From positions 3,121,244-3,185,243 of the forward strand of contig NZ_RYFW01000001.1 of assembly GCF_004138335.1 (NCBI RefSeq): a stretch of DNA of 64,000 nt, in the 5' to 3' direction. A model generated the notes under the pieces. It was not told where the DNA came from. It was given only the letters and a program-made list of their open reading frames with translations, and did not search any database. This DNA is from Peristeroidobacter agariperforans. GTDB lineage: Bacteria > Pseudomonadota > Gammaproteobacteria > Steroidobacterales > Steroidobacteraceae. Of this stretch, positions 28,204-39,913 are shown piece after piece. Each line of letters opens with the position of its first letter. Within the stretch, counting starts at the first letter, position 1. The translations under genes and the position numbers were made by a program.

Positions 28204-29340
28204 ATGGATTGCTCGCCGATGCTCCGTCTATCGTCTCGGCCCGCGCGGTCGATCATTGTCATTGCGATCGTTGCTCTGGGCGGCTGGTTTCTGTTCGATC
28301 GCGAGCACGCGCCACAGGCCACGACGGCATCCGAAGCTGCCGTCGATGAAAATGGCGGTGTGACGCTGGATTCGGTGCAGACGGGCGCGCTCGGCTTGCA
28401 AACCGAAGCGGCGGTGGCCGCGACCACCATGCCTATCAGCGGCTTGCCGGCCGAAGTCGCACCTCCCTTGGATTCCAGCGCGCGGATTGCGGCGCCCTAT
28501 GCCGGCGTCGTGACACGCATTCTGCGCGATGAAGGCGATGTCGTAGCAAAAGGCGATGCGCTGGTGCGCATTCAAAGTCGCGAGTTGCTGAGCGCACAGG
28601 CCGAATTGGTTCGGGCGCGCAGTGACGCGATTGCAGTCCTGCAGCAGGCGGAACGTAACGAACTGCTGCTGAAAGAAGGGATCATCGCCGCCTCGCGCAA
28701 TGAAGAGAGCCGCGCCCGCGCGGCAGCGGCGGAAGCTGCTCTCCAGCAGGCCGAAGGAGCATTGTCAGGCCTACGCACCGTAGCCGGCGGCGTGCCTGGT
28801 GAATACGAGTTGCTGGCGCCGATCGCAGGCCAGGTGCTACGTCGCAGGGTCGTTCCCGGACAGGCGGTGGCCGCGCTCGAAGAAACATATGCGGTGGCGG
28901 CGCCGGGCAGCCTGGATCTCATGTTCAGCGTACCCGTCAGCTCGCGGTCGCGTGTCGCACCAGGAATGCAGGTGCGCCTGCCGGATGGAAGCTCTGGCAG
29001 CGTCGTCGCTGTCGGCGCCGATACAGATCGCGCCAGCCAGCGGTTGCGTGTGCGAGCCCGCGCCGAGGACGATCGCGGGCTGGTGGCTGGTCAACATATC
29101 GAGTTGACCTTATTGGCCCCGGCGCCGACCGATTCGATTGGCGTGCCCACGGCGGCGTTGATCACCGAGGGCGACGGGCACGTGCTCTACGTGCTCGCAG
29201 GAAAAACCTACCGCGCGGTGCGTGTCGAGCGCTTGGGTGGAGACCGGCAACAAGCCATCGTTCGTGGTGACGTTCGAGCCGGCGATCAAGTCGTGGTCCA
29301 AGGTGCGAGCGCGCTGAAGCCACTGCTTGCGGCGGAGTGA
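28204..29340 (+). CDS. RND efflux periplasmic adaptor (CzcB/HlyD-like)
   Basis: A 378-aa membrane fusion protein with an N-terminal anchor helix (SIIVIAIVALGGWFLF). The lipoyl halves IAAPYAGVVTRILRDEGDVVAKGDALVRIQS and YELLAPIAGQVLRRRVVPGQAV flank an alpha-hairpin (about 125-195). The C-terminal part VPTAALITEGDGHVLYVL and VVVQGASALKPLLAAE is the membrane-proximal domain. No His-rich or Met-rich metal-binding tail is seen. It links the pump to the outer-membrane channel. It is the first gene of the five-gene operon; the next gene begins 8 nt after its stop. Confidence 0.9.
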   Translation: MDCSPMLRLSSRPARSIIVIAIVALGGWFLFDREHAPQATTASEAAVDENGGVTLDSVQTGALGLQTEAAVAATTMPISGLPAEVAPPLDSSARIAAPYAGVVTRILRDEGDVVAKGDALVRIQSRELLSAQAELVRARSDAIAVLQQAERNELLLKEGIIAASRNEESRARAAAAEAALQQAEGALSGLRTVAGGVPGEYELLAPIAGQVLRRRVVPGQAVAALEETYAVAAPGSLDLMFSVPVSSRSRVAPGMQVRLPDGSSGSVVAVGADTDRASQRLRVRARAEDDRGLVAGQHIELTLLAPAPTDSIGVPTAALITEGDGHVLYVLAGKTYRAVRVERLGGDRQQAIVRGDVRAGDQVVVQGASALKPLLAAE

Positions 29341-29347
29341 GCGCATC

Positions 29348-32300
29348 ATGCTCGCACGTTTGATCGAGTTCTCGCTGCGTCAGCGCGTGCTGGTGTTGCT
29401 CGCGGCCGTGGGCATCGCCGCTGCCGGCATCATGGCTTTCCTGCGGCTGCCCATCGATGCGTACCCGGATATTTCTCCGACACAGGTCAAATTGATCCTG
29501 AAGGCGCCGGGCATGACGCCGGAGGAGATCGAGACGCGAGTCGTGGCGCCGTTGGAGATGGAGCTACTGGGAGTGCCGCGAGGCGTGATGTTGCGCTCGA
29601 TGGCCAAATACGCCATCGCCGACCTCACGCTCGATTTCGAAGAAGGCACCGATATCTATTGGGCGCGCCAGCAGGTCGCGGAGCGGTTCGCCAACGCTGC
29701 CGACAGCTTGCCGAGCGATGTGAGCGGCGGTCTTGCGCCGATCTCCACACCGCTCTCCGATGTGTTCATGTTCACCGTGGAGGGCGAGGGGTTGTCGCTG
29801 ACCGAGCGGCGCACCCTGCTCGATTGGACGCTGCGGCCGGCGCTGCGCACCTTGCCCGGAGTGGCCGACGTGAATGTGCTCGGCGGTCACGTGGGCAGCT
29901 TCGTCGTCGTGCCCGATCGCGCACGCCTGAACGACAATAACGTGCTGTTCAGCGACCTGGTCGAAGCGGTCACTCGCAACAATCGCAACGACGGCGCGGG
30001 CCGCATCGGCGCGGGCGAAGAAACATTGATCGTGCGGGCCGAGGGTGCGATCCGCTCACTGGAGGATCTGAAGGCCATCGTCATTCGCTCCGGAGTCGCG
30101 CCGGTACGGATCGGCGACGTGGCCGAAGTTCGCGTCGACTCGCTTACTCGTTACGGCGCGGTCACTCAAGACGGAACAGGGGAGGCGGTGCAAGGCATCG
30201 TGGTCGCCCTGCGCGGCGCCGATGCATCTCAGCTCGTGAAGGGCATTCGCGCCAGGCTCGATGAGCTCGCGCCCACGTTGCCGCCCGGCGTGAAGATTTC
30301 GACGTTCTACGATCGCAGCTCATTGATCCAGCGTGCGGTGGGGACGGTGCAAAGCGCGTTGCTCGAAGCCACTGTGCTAGTCGTGGTGCTGCTGTTGTTG
30401 TTCCTCGGTGAGTTGCGTGCGGCGATGGTGGTCGCGTTGATGCTGCCGTTCGCGGCGCTGAGCACATTCCTGTTGATGCACGTCACCGGGCAAAGCGCCA
30501 ATCTCATGAGCCTCGGTGGACTCGCCATCGCGGTAGGCATGCTGGTCGACGCCGCGGTCGTCGTCGTCGAGAATACGGTGAGCCGCCTCGATCCCAATGC
30601 CCCCGGCTCTCATCTGCCGCGACTGCACCGAGTGTTCGCGGCGGCCCGTGAGGTCGCAACGCCGGTCGCATCCGGCATTCTCATCATCTGCCTCACGTTC
30701 CTGCCGCTGCTGACGCTGGAAGGATTGGAAGGAAAGCTGTTCGCGCCGGTCGCGCTCACGATCGTCTTCGCGCTCGGCGCATCGCTGCTGTTGTCGCTGA
30801 CGCTGGTGCCCGTGTTGTCGTCGATGTTGCTCAAGGAGCACGCACATCGAGATCCGTTCGTCATGCGCCATTTGTCGCGGCTGTATGCGCCGTTGCTGGA
30901 TCGAGCGCTCGACAACCCCACGCGCGTGTTCGTGGGTGCGGGCATCACGTTGGTGCTCGGAATCGTGGCATACCTGGCGACCGGCAAGACTTTCATGCCG
31001 ACGATGGACGAGGGCGACCTGCTGATTCAGACGCAGAAGGCGCCCACCATCAACTTGCAGCGATCGCTCGATATGGACGTGAGCATGGAGCAGGCCATCC
31101 TGCAGCAGGTGCCGGAGGTCCGGCGCCTGGTAGCGCGCACCGGCTCGGATGAGCTCGGCCTGGACCCCATGGGCCTCAACGAAACCGATCTTTTCATGGT
31201 GCTCGCGCCGAAGAGCGAATGGCGCGTGCCGGACAAGGAGTGGTTGGCGGAGCAGTTGCGCGCCGTGATGTCGCAATTCCCGGGCGTCGATTTCGGCTTT
31301 ACCCAGCCCATCGAAATGCGCATCTCCGAGATGCTCACCGGCAGCCGCGGCGATCTCGCGATCAAGATTTTCGGTCCGGATCTGGATCAGTTGGGTCAGC
31401 TGGCGCAACGCATTTCCAACGCGCTCGCCAAAGTGGACGGCGCGCAGGACATTCTCACGCAGACGACGGATGGCGTTGCCTATCTGCGCGTGGTCATCAA
31501 TCCACAAGCGGCCGGTCGCGCCGGCCTGGCCGTCGCGGACGTGCAAGATGAATTGCGTGCGCAGATCGAGGGTGTCCCGGCCGGCACCGTGATCCAGCCC
31601 GATCGACGCATTCCGATCCTGGTGCGCGGTGGCGACGGCGTGCGCGATTCGGTGCAACGCTTCAACGACCTGAGACTGGCTCGCGGCGATGACGGTGAAG
31701 TGCCGCTGGCTTCGCTTGCAAACATCGAAGCCGCGTCCGGTCCGGTGAGAGTGAACCGCGAGAACGGCTCGCGCTTCGCGGTCGTGCAAGCAAACGTCGG
31801 CGGGCGCGATCTGGTTGGCTTCGTCGAAGAGGCGCGGGCAGCGATCGCGCGTGACGTGCCCATGCCGGCGTCCTATCGGTTGGAATGGGGCGGTCAATTC
31901 GAAAACCAGCAGCGCGCGGCCGCGCGGCTCGGACTGGTCGTGCCAGTGGCGATCGGACTGATTTTCGTCGTGCTGTTCACAACGTTCGGCTCGGCGCGCC
32001 AGGCATTGCTGATCCTGGGCAATGTTCCTTTCGCGCTGGTCGGCGGCATCGTCGCGTTGTGGTTGTCAGGCGAGTATCTGTCGGTGCCGGCCGCGGTGGG
32101 CTTCATCGCCTTGCTTGGCATCGCCGTGCTCAACGGGCTCGTGCTGGTGTCTCATTTCAATCATCTGCACGACGTCGGCGAGAGCATCGACAAAGTCGTG
32201 CGTGAAGGCGCGCAGCGCCGCTTGCGGCCTGTGTTGATGACCGCAACCATCGCCGCGCTCGGCCTGGTGCCCCTGCTGCTCGCCTCCGGCCCCGGCTCGG

Positions 32301-32434
32301 AGATTCAACGACCGCTGGCGATCGTCGTTATCGGTGGGCTGGTGAGCTCTACCGCGCTCACGCTGTTGCTGTTGCCTGTCCTGTATCGGCGCTTCGGCCT
32401 GGCGCGCCCCTCTGCTGTGGAATCGGCTGCATGA
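29348..32434 (+). CDS. Heavy-metal type RND pump (CzcA/CusA family)
   Basis: A 1028-aa inner-membrane pump. The ATG at 29348 is used instead of an in-frame TTG at 29327. The N-terminus RLIEFSLRQRVLVLLAAVGIAAAG and PIDAYPDISPTQVKL are characteristic. The fourth-helix signature is GLAIAVGMLVDAAVVVVEN: it lacks the DFG Asp of Zn/Co/Cd pumps and is closer to the monovalent-metal (CusA) and HME5-like types, so the substrate should not be assumed to be zinc or cobalt. The C-terminal LLGIAVLNGLVLVSHFNHL and VLMTATIAALGLVPLLLA match the tenth and eleventh helices. The last four bases overlap the DUF3240 start (ATGA). Confidence 0.93.
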   Translation: MLARLIEFSLRQRVLVLLAAVGIAAAGIMAFLRLPIDAYPDISPTQVKLILKAPGMTPEEIETRVVAPLEMELLGVPRGVMLRSMAKYAIADLTLDFEEGTDIYWARQQVAERFANAADSLPSDVSGGLAPISTPLSDVFMFTVEGEGLSLTERRTLLDWTLRPALRTLPGVADVNVLGGHVGSFVVVPDRARLNDNNVLFSDLVEAVTRNNRNDGAGRIGAGEETLIVRAEGAIRSLEDLKAIVIRSGVAPVRIGDVAEVRVDSLTRYGAVTQDGTGEAVQGIVVALRGADASQLVKGIRARLDELAPTLPPGVKISTFYDRSSLIQRAVGTVQSALLEATVLVVVLLLLFLGELRAAMVVALMLPFAALSTFLLMHVTGQSANLMSLGGLAIAVGMLVDAAVVVVENTVSRLDPNAPGSHLPRLHRVFAAAREVATPVASGILIICLTFLPLLTLEGLEGKLFAPVALTIVFALGASLLLSLTLVPVLSSMLLKEHAHRDPFVMRHLSRLYAPLLDRALDNPTRVFVGAGITLVLGIVAYLATGKTFMPTMDEGDLLIQTQKAPTINLQRSLDMDVSMEQAILQQVPEVRRLVARTGSDELGLDPMGLNETDLFMVLAPKSEWRVPDKEWLAEQLRAVMSQFPGVDFGFTQPIEMRISEMLTGSRGDLAIKIFGPDLDQLGQLAQRISNALAKVDGAQDILTQTTDGVAYLRVVINPQAAGRAGLAVADVQDELRAQIEGVPAGTVIQPDRRIPILVRGGDGVRDSVQRFNDLRLARGDDGEVPLASLANIEAASGPVRVNRENGSRFAVVQANVGGRDLVGFVEEARAAIARDVPMPASYRLEWGGQFENQQRAAARLGLVVPVAIGLIFVVLFTTFGSARQALLILGNVPFALVGGIVALWLSGEYLSVPAAVGFIALLGIAVLNGLVLVSHFNHLHDVGESIDKVVREGAQRRLRPVLMTATIAALGLVPLLLASGPGSEIQRPLAIVVIGGLVSSTALTLLLLPVLYRRFGLARPSAVESAA

Positions 32435-32736
32435 CCGCGTTCGTTCGACTGACTCTGGTGTTTCCTCCCGCCATCGAGGCGGCGCTGATAGAAACATTGA
32501 TCACCGCGCCGCAAGCGCCGGCCTTTACTTTGGTGCACGCGCAGGGGCACGGCAACGATTTCCCACACGCCTCCACGGCCGAGCAGGTTCGTGGCAGCGT
32601 CGATCGTCGCATCGTCTGGATCGTGCTCGAGTCCGTAGCTTTGCAGCCATTGATCGAGTCGATTCGCGCGCGGGTGCGTTCGCACGACGTCGTGTGGTGG
32701 TCCGAGCCTGTGCTGGAACTCGGGAGGCTCGCGTAA
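32431..32736 (+). CDS. DUF3240-like small protein of the RND operon
   Basis: A 101-aa cytoplasmic protein of the PII-like ferredoxin fold type: LTLVFPPAIEAALIETLI, a middle VHAQGHGNDF segment, and RIVWIVLESVALQPLIESIRARV. DUF3240 proteins are found inside Czc/Cus operons and are thought to have a regulatory or metal-sensing role. It starts in an ATGA overlap with the pump and its stop overlaps the next start (taATG), so its translation is tied to both neighbours. Confidence 0.8.
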   Translation: MTAFVRLTLVFPPAIEAALIETLITAPQAPAFTLVHAQGHGNDFPHASTAEQVRGSVDRRIVWIVLESVALQPLIESIRARVRSHDVVWWSEPVLELGRLA

Positions 32737-33980
32737 TGCCGCGGCTCAGGCTTTCGATGCTCTGCTTGTTGGGAGTGTCGCAGACGATCGCGGCGCAGAG
32801 TTACCTGCCGCCGTTCGAAGTGGCGATGGATGCGATAGCCCAGCAGGCCGAAGTGCTCGCCGCAGATGAGCGTGCCGCTGCGGTTGACGCAGAGGCTCGA
32901 GCGATCGCCATTGGCAGTCACGAGTTCGAAGCGAGTGTGATTCCGCAGCGTCGGCGCACCAACGCAGGCGAGTCGTTGGATGAGTTCGAAGCTCAGGTGG
33001 GTCGCGCCTTCCGCTTGCCTGGCAAAGCGCCGCTCGACCGGGAAATCGGCGCTCGCTCGCGTGCAATCGCTGCGCTCGAACGCGGCGAAACTGCACATGA
33101 AGCGGCGCTTCGACTGCTGGAGCTATGGATGCAATGGCTGCGCGCCACCTCGACTGATGACGAGGCGCGAGCGCAACTGCAATCGCTGCAAACGGAACAC
33201 GCTTCGTTGATGCGCCGAGTCGAGATTGGTGACGCCGCACAGCTGGATCTGGATTTGATCACCGCAGAGCTTGCGCAGGCCCGAGCCGCGGCGGTGACGA
33301 CTGCGACGCTGCTGGCCGCGGCGAGACATGCGCTCAACACTGATTTTCCTCAAATCACGTTGCCGGCCCGGGCGCCGTCGTTGCCCGAGCCCGAAGCACT
33401 GCCCGGCACCGGGGATGAGTGGCAGGCACGGATCGTCAACGACAGCTACGAGCTGACGACGGCCGAGCAGGAGGCGGCGCGTCAGGATGCCACGGCCAAG
33501 CGCGCCTGGGCGGATCGCATTCCCGACCCGACCCTCGGCGTTCGTTTCTTCAACGAACGAGATGGCCAGGAACGTGCCGTTGGTCTCGTGTTCACCATGC
33601 CTCTGACAGGACGCTACCGACGCGAGCTGGCCAACGCGGAGCGCGCAGAAGCGCGTGCCCGCCTGCGCGATGTCGACGTGATCCGGCGCGTGCTCGCAAA
33701 GGATGCGCATCTGAAAGTCGCGCTCGCAGCCGATGCTTTGGGTCAGTGGCGTGCGCTGCGCGAGGCGCATGAAGCAATGAGAGCCGCCGCGAACCGGACC
33801 CACCGCGCCTGGGAACTGGGTGAAACCGGACTGGCGGAACGCTTGTTGGCTGCCCGACGCGCTCGGGAGATGGCCTATCAAGAACTGGGCGCTCGCGTCG
33901 CCGCTCATGAAGCACAACTGCGCGTGCGCATCGACAGTCACGATCTGTGGCATCCGGAACATGGTCGGGATGAAGAATGA
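32736..33980 (+). CDS. Outer-membrane efflux channel (CzcC/TolC family)
   Basis: A 414-aa protein with a signal peptide (MPRLRLSMLCLLGVSQTIAAQ). GGGAGG precedes the ATG at 32736, which overlaps the DUF3240 stop by 1 nt. Two long helical repeats typical of outer-membrane efflux proteins are visible: RAFRLPGKAPLDREIGAR and LVFTMPLTGRYRRELANAERAEARARL, each after a beta hairpin. It completes the tripartite RND system. There is no lipobox Cys, unlike many OprM-type channels. Confidence 0.88.
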   Translation: MPRLRLSMLCLLGVSQTIAAQSYLPPFEVAMDAIAQQAEVLAADERAAAVDAEARAIAIGSHEFEASVIPQRRRTNAGESLDEFEAQVGRAFRLPGKAPLDREIGARSRAIAALERGETAHEAALRLLELWMQWLRATSTDDEARAQLQSLQTEHASLMRRVEIGDAAQLDLDLITAELAQARAAAVTTATLLAAARHALNTDFPQITLPARAPSLPEPEALPGTGDEWQARIVNDSYELTTAEQEAARQDATAKRAWADRIPDPTLGVRFFNERDGQERAVGLVFTMPLTGRYRRELANAERAEARARLRDVDVIRRVLAKDAHLKVALAADALGQWRALREAHEAMRAAANRTHRAWELGETGLAERLLAARRAREMAYQELGARVAAHEAQLRVRIDSHDLWHPEHGRDEE

Positions 33981-34267
33981 TGTCTGACGAGCTGCTGCGT
34001 GTAGTGCGCGCCTGCGCGCTGGCGGCAATCTTTGCGGTCAGCGGCTGCTCGTCCAGCGCCGTGGCGGTGTCGGATCGACGGAACGTGGACACCAACCAGA
34101 GTTTCGAAGCCACGCTGCGTAAATGCAGACGGCTTCAGCCCGGTCGACTCAATCAGCGCATGAACCTGCCGCCGACCAGCCTGCGTGTCTCACGCTGCTT
34201 GCGCAAACTCGGCTGGCAACCCGACGGCAGCCGCTATGAGCCGGATCTGCGCAATCTACGAACCTGA
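33977..34267 (+). CDS. Small lipoprotein at the end of the RND operon
   Basis: A 96-aa predicted lipoprotein with lipobox AVSGC (Cys at 24) followed by SSSAVAVSDRR. The rest is basic (RKCRRLQPGRLNQRMNLPP, LRVSRCLRKLGWQPDGSRYEPDLR). ATG at 33977 overlaps the channel stop. The 3' end overlaps the convergent small membrane protein gene by 34 nt. It could be an envelope factor for the efflux complex; no family is recognised. Confidence 0.72.
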   Translation: MMSDELLRVVRACALAAIFAVSGCSSSAVAVSDRRNVDTNQSFEATLRKCRRLQPGRLNQRMNLPPTSLRVSRCLRKLGWQPDGSRYEPDLRNLRT

Positions 34268-34503
34268 CGCCCAAGCCAGGCGCCTATCCTTCGGCCACGT
34301 TCGCCACGGTAGTCATCGTTCACGGAGGTGACGCGCGAAGCTTCGAGCTGGTCCGATTTGCAGATCGGACAACGTAGCGAATAGAACGGAATCGCGAACA
34401 GCCAGAGCCCACCTGTGATCAGGACCAGGATGACGGTGCCTGCGCCGATCTGCCTGCTCGCTTCGACGCTCCGGTTGCAAAGGACGCAATGTTCGATCGT
34501 CAC
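34234..34503 (-). CDS. Small CxxC membrane protein
   Basis: An 89-aa protein starting with the GTG at 34503, which overlaps the stop of the upstream gene (GTGA). It has CVLC near residue 6, one or two hydrophobic helices (AGTVILVLITGGLWLFAIPFYSL), and CPIC near 52, then a basic tail. The two CxxC pairs look like a split zinc ribbon around a membrane helix. A longer start at 34548 is possible. No function is assigned. Confidence 0.6.
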   Translation of the reverse strand: MTIEHCVLCNRSVEASRQIGAGTVILVLITGGLWLFAIPFYSLRCPICKSDQLEASRVTSVNDDYRGERGRRIGAWLGRQVRRLRRSGS

Positions 34504-35054
34504 TGGGAACCATCTTTGTGCAAGCTCGCATTCACACTCGAAGCCCACCCGGTGGCGCCGAGCTCCTTCGCTAGCCAGTGAAGGAGCTGCGTTTCGGCGT
34601 CCGCTGTGTCGATGCGAGCGAAGCTGCCTTTGTCCTGCCGGAACAGACCGCCCTTTTCCAGCGTGAGCTTATAGCTGCCGGCGTAGGTGACGCGGCCGGG
34701 TTCGACTTGCAGAGTGTTGGCTTTCAGGCTTTTCTCCAGCGCGAAGAACTTGTTGCCCGAGAAGAAGCCCATCACGGCGTAGACGCCCGGCGAGAGGTTG
34801 GGCGAGAAAAATTCGCCGTTGGTATAGGTCACCGTAGCCTTCTCTCCAGAGGAGCCCATATACATTTTTGTGGGCTTGATGCGCATGAGGACCACATGCG
34901 TGACCGCGAGATCGGATTCGGTGATATCGAACGCGCCGAACGCGAGACCAGTGCCTGGCTCGGCCTCGAGCGTCTGGTCCGCTGAAGAGGGAGGCACGGC
35001 AAGAGCCAGCAGGACGGTGGCCAGAAAGATCACGCAACTACGCACTGATTTCAC
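34500..35054 (-). CDS. Exported protein of unknown function
   Basis: A 184-aa protein with a signal peptide (VRSCVIFLATVLLALAVPPSSADQ) and GTG start at 35054, with AGGAGAGG upstream. The mature part is beta-rich (GLAFGAFDITESDLAVTHVVLMRI, VTYTNGEFFSPNLSPGVYAVMGFFSG, VTYAGSYKLTLEKGGLFRQ) and resembles the small beta-sandwich periplasmic proteins of unknown role. A CRP-consensus site lies about 98 nt upstream. It is translationally coupled to the small CxxC membrane protein. Confidence 0.75.
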   Translation of the reverse strand: MKSVRSCVIFLATVLLALAVPPSSADQTLEAEPGTGLAFGAFDITESDLAVTHVVLMRIKPTKMYMGSSGEKATVTYTNGEFFSPNLSPGVYAVMGFFSGNKFFALEKSLKANTLQVEPGRVTYAGSYKLTLEKGGLFRQDKGSFARIDTADAETQLLHWLAKELGATGWASSVNASLHKDGSQ

Positions 35055-35144
35055 GGGGCGCCTCTCCTTGTCGGCACGGCACGATGCTAGCCATGCACGC
35101 TCGCATGTAGCGGCGCGAAGTTACAAATGCGGTTGCCGGCGGCC

Positions 35145-35160
35145 TGTGATGCACATCACA
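35145..35160. promoter_or_regulatory. CRP/Clp-type site TGTGATGCACATCACA
   Basis: Both half-sites match the CRP consensus exactly (TGTGA-N6-TCACA) with only the central bases asymmetric. It lies 91-106 nt upstream of the GTG at 35054 and 48 nt after the end of the GH9 gene, which is read toward it, so the exported protein gene is the likely target. Confidence 0.7.
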
Positions 35161-35207
35161 TTCCGTCGTTTTGAAATACGATTGCGCCTGGGGCGCGTCC
35201 TCTTCCG

Positions 35208-38214
<3,007 letters not shown>

Positions 38215-38271
38215 TGCCGAATTTCGGGCAAACGGCGACGGCTCGCAGGTGGAGGCTAAAAACTTCATCGG

Positions 38272-38622
38272 TCAGCGCGGCTCATTTGAGCCCTGGCGAT
38301 CCAGTCCTCTTGTAAACACGATGCCGCGATGGTGTGCGACGAACAGCACGGCGTCCTCGAGCGCCAGTGCTTCGTGCTCATCGTCACCGTCGACCTGCAG
38401 CACGTCGCCGGTGCGTAACTCTGTGTCGTTGAAGAGCACCGCTCCGCTCAGGACCACGATTTGTTCCCAACCCTGGTGCCGACCCCTCGGGAAGCGTGCA
38501 CCCGCCGCGAGCTTCGCCAGGTAGCCGCCATCGCCGTCGTTGCCGGTCCAGATCGCACAACTCACGATGCCGTCAAGTCCGGTCTCCGACCAGGTACGCG
38601 TGGCATTTCGATTCAAAATCAT
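38272..38622 (-). CDS. Cupin-domain protein, ChrR-like
   Basis: A 116-aa single-domain cupin: FPRGRHQGWEQIVVLSGAVLFND and TELRTGDVLQVDGDDEHEALALEDAVLFVAHH form the two cupin motifs, with His and Glu in motif 1 and His in motif 2 as possible metal ligands. CGGAG lies 6 nt before the ATG. Such small cupins resemble the anti-sigma ChrR C-terminal domain or transport-linked cupins. It may belong with the barrel protein upstream, 63 nt away. Confidence 0.8.
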   Translation of the reverse strand: MILNRNATRTWSETGLDGIVSCAIWTGNDGDGGYLAKLAAGARFPRGRHQGWEQIVVLSGAVLFNDTELRTGDVLQVDGDDEHEALALEDAVLFVAHHRGIVFTRGLDRQGSNEPR

Positions 38623-38684
38623 GGTCGACTCCGGCGTTTGCTCAATGGGGCGTGGGCATGGTCACCACGGGATCTTCGATGGGA

Positions 38685-39911
38685 TTAGAAGCCGCGGCGT
38701 AGTTCGACATAGCCGGCGCAGTTCTTCTGTAACGCGCCGAAGGCGGAGCGATTGCTGCCGCCGAAGATCTCGGCGCCGGCGGCGATCGACCAGTTGTCCC
38801 GAAACCGATATCTGACGACAGGCCTGAGCAGGTGGCCGCTGCGGGTGAGGGAGGCGACAGCGCTGATGCTGACTTCAAGCGTCTCGTGCAGCCACTGATT
38901 GCTGATTCTGAAGCTGAGCCCGAAATCGGAAGAATTGAACTGCTGCGTGGCTATTGCCAGCGCACGTGACACAGCCAGTTGTGACGGATCCGAGCTCGCA
39001 GTCAGGGCGGAGGCGGTGACGTTTCGATAGTACGTCTGCAGGTTTACATTCAAGTACTCGCCAAACGTGCGATCGCCGCCAGCAACCACGTACCATTGAG
39101 GTTGCCTCGCGAAAATCGCGCCGACTTTGGCGTCAACCGGCGAAGAGTACGCTGCTTCGGCGCGTACGCCGAATCGGCCGATCGTTTTGGCGAAGTCGAG
39201 TCCGGCGATGCGCACCCGTTCGTGCAGGAGATTGATGATCGGCAGCGGGCTGGCCGCGGGCAGTGCCTGCGAAGGAAGAACGTCGTAGCCGTTGAACCAG
39301 GAGAGGCTGCCCTCGAACTCGCCTCCCACATACTCCAATCGTGCAGCCCACTGGTGCGATTCGTTCTCGGGCTCCTGCGTCGTGAAGGGTGCGCCGGGCG
39401 GCAGCGGCAACTCGCTCGGTTCGAAGCCCGCAAGCCAGATGATGCTGGCCGACGTCGACTCCGAGTACCACGACATTCGCAACGCTGGGACTCCGAATCG
39501 CTGGTCCTCCGGTTCCCGCGTCAGCAACGTCAGCTGACGCGGCGCCAGGTTGTCTGTCGGGTTGATGGCATCCGCGCGTCCCCATGCAATGATCTGTATG
39601 CCGGCACGGATTTCCAGCGTGTCGGTGCTCAGTTGCCCGTAGGCTTCGCGTACACGGCCGTCCCAATGACTATCGTCGTGCGCGCCGCGCGCCTCCAATT
39701 CCGCCCAGCCTTCCGTGTAGAAGCGCAGCGTGACTGTTTCGGTCGGCACCGATTGATCGGCACGCAGCCACACTTGGAGCGGAGCCAGTAGGGATTCATC
39801 GTCCAGCGCACGCGACGACGACCATGTCGATGCGCGCACGCTGCTCTCGATCTCGCCGGCATTCACATCGCTTGCAAAGTAGACCGACAATGCCAACACC
39901 AGAGCCCGCAT
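38685..39911 (-). CDS. Outer-membrane beta-barrel protein, DUF1302-like
   Basis: A 408-aa protein. The ATG at 39911 (a GTG at 39917 overlapping the previous stop is an alternative) gives MRALVLALSVYFASDVNAGE as signal peptide. The body is strand-rich with alternating hydrophobics (IIAWGRADAINPTDNLAPRQL near 115, QWAARLEYVGGEFEGSLSWFNG, VVRYRFRDNWSIAAGAE) and ends in FAGYVELRRGF-type aromatic, typical of barrel insertion. DUF1302-type proteins are common beside MMPL transporters, as here, and may form the outer-membrane part of a lipid or hydrophobic substrate path. Confidence 0.75.
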   Translation of the reverse strand: MRALVLALSVYFASDVNAGEIESSVRASTWSSSRALDDESLLAPLQVWLRADQSVPTETVTLRFYTEGWAELEARGAHDDSHWDGRVREAYGQLSTDTLEIRAGIQIIAWGRADAINPTDNLAPRQLTLLTREPEDQRFGVPALRMSWYSESTSASIIWLAGFEPSELPLPPGAPFTTQEPENESHQWAARLEYVGGEFEGSLSWFNGYDVLPSQALPAASPLPIINLLHERVRIAGLDFAKTIGRFGVRAEAAYSSPVDAKVGAIFARQPQWYVVAGGDRTFGEYLNVNLQTYYRNVTASALTASSDPSQLAVSRALAIATQQFNSSDFGLSFRISNQWLHETLEVSISAVASLTRSGHLLRPVVRYRFRDNWSIAAGAEIFGGSNRSAFGALQKNCAGYVELRRGF

Positions 39912-39913
39912 CT

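Noticed and set aside
30377-31897. A 506-codon minus-strand frame inside the RND pump gene
   Set aside because: Composition is Arg/His/Gln-rich with no fold pattern; the pump gene explains the DNA.
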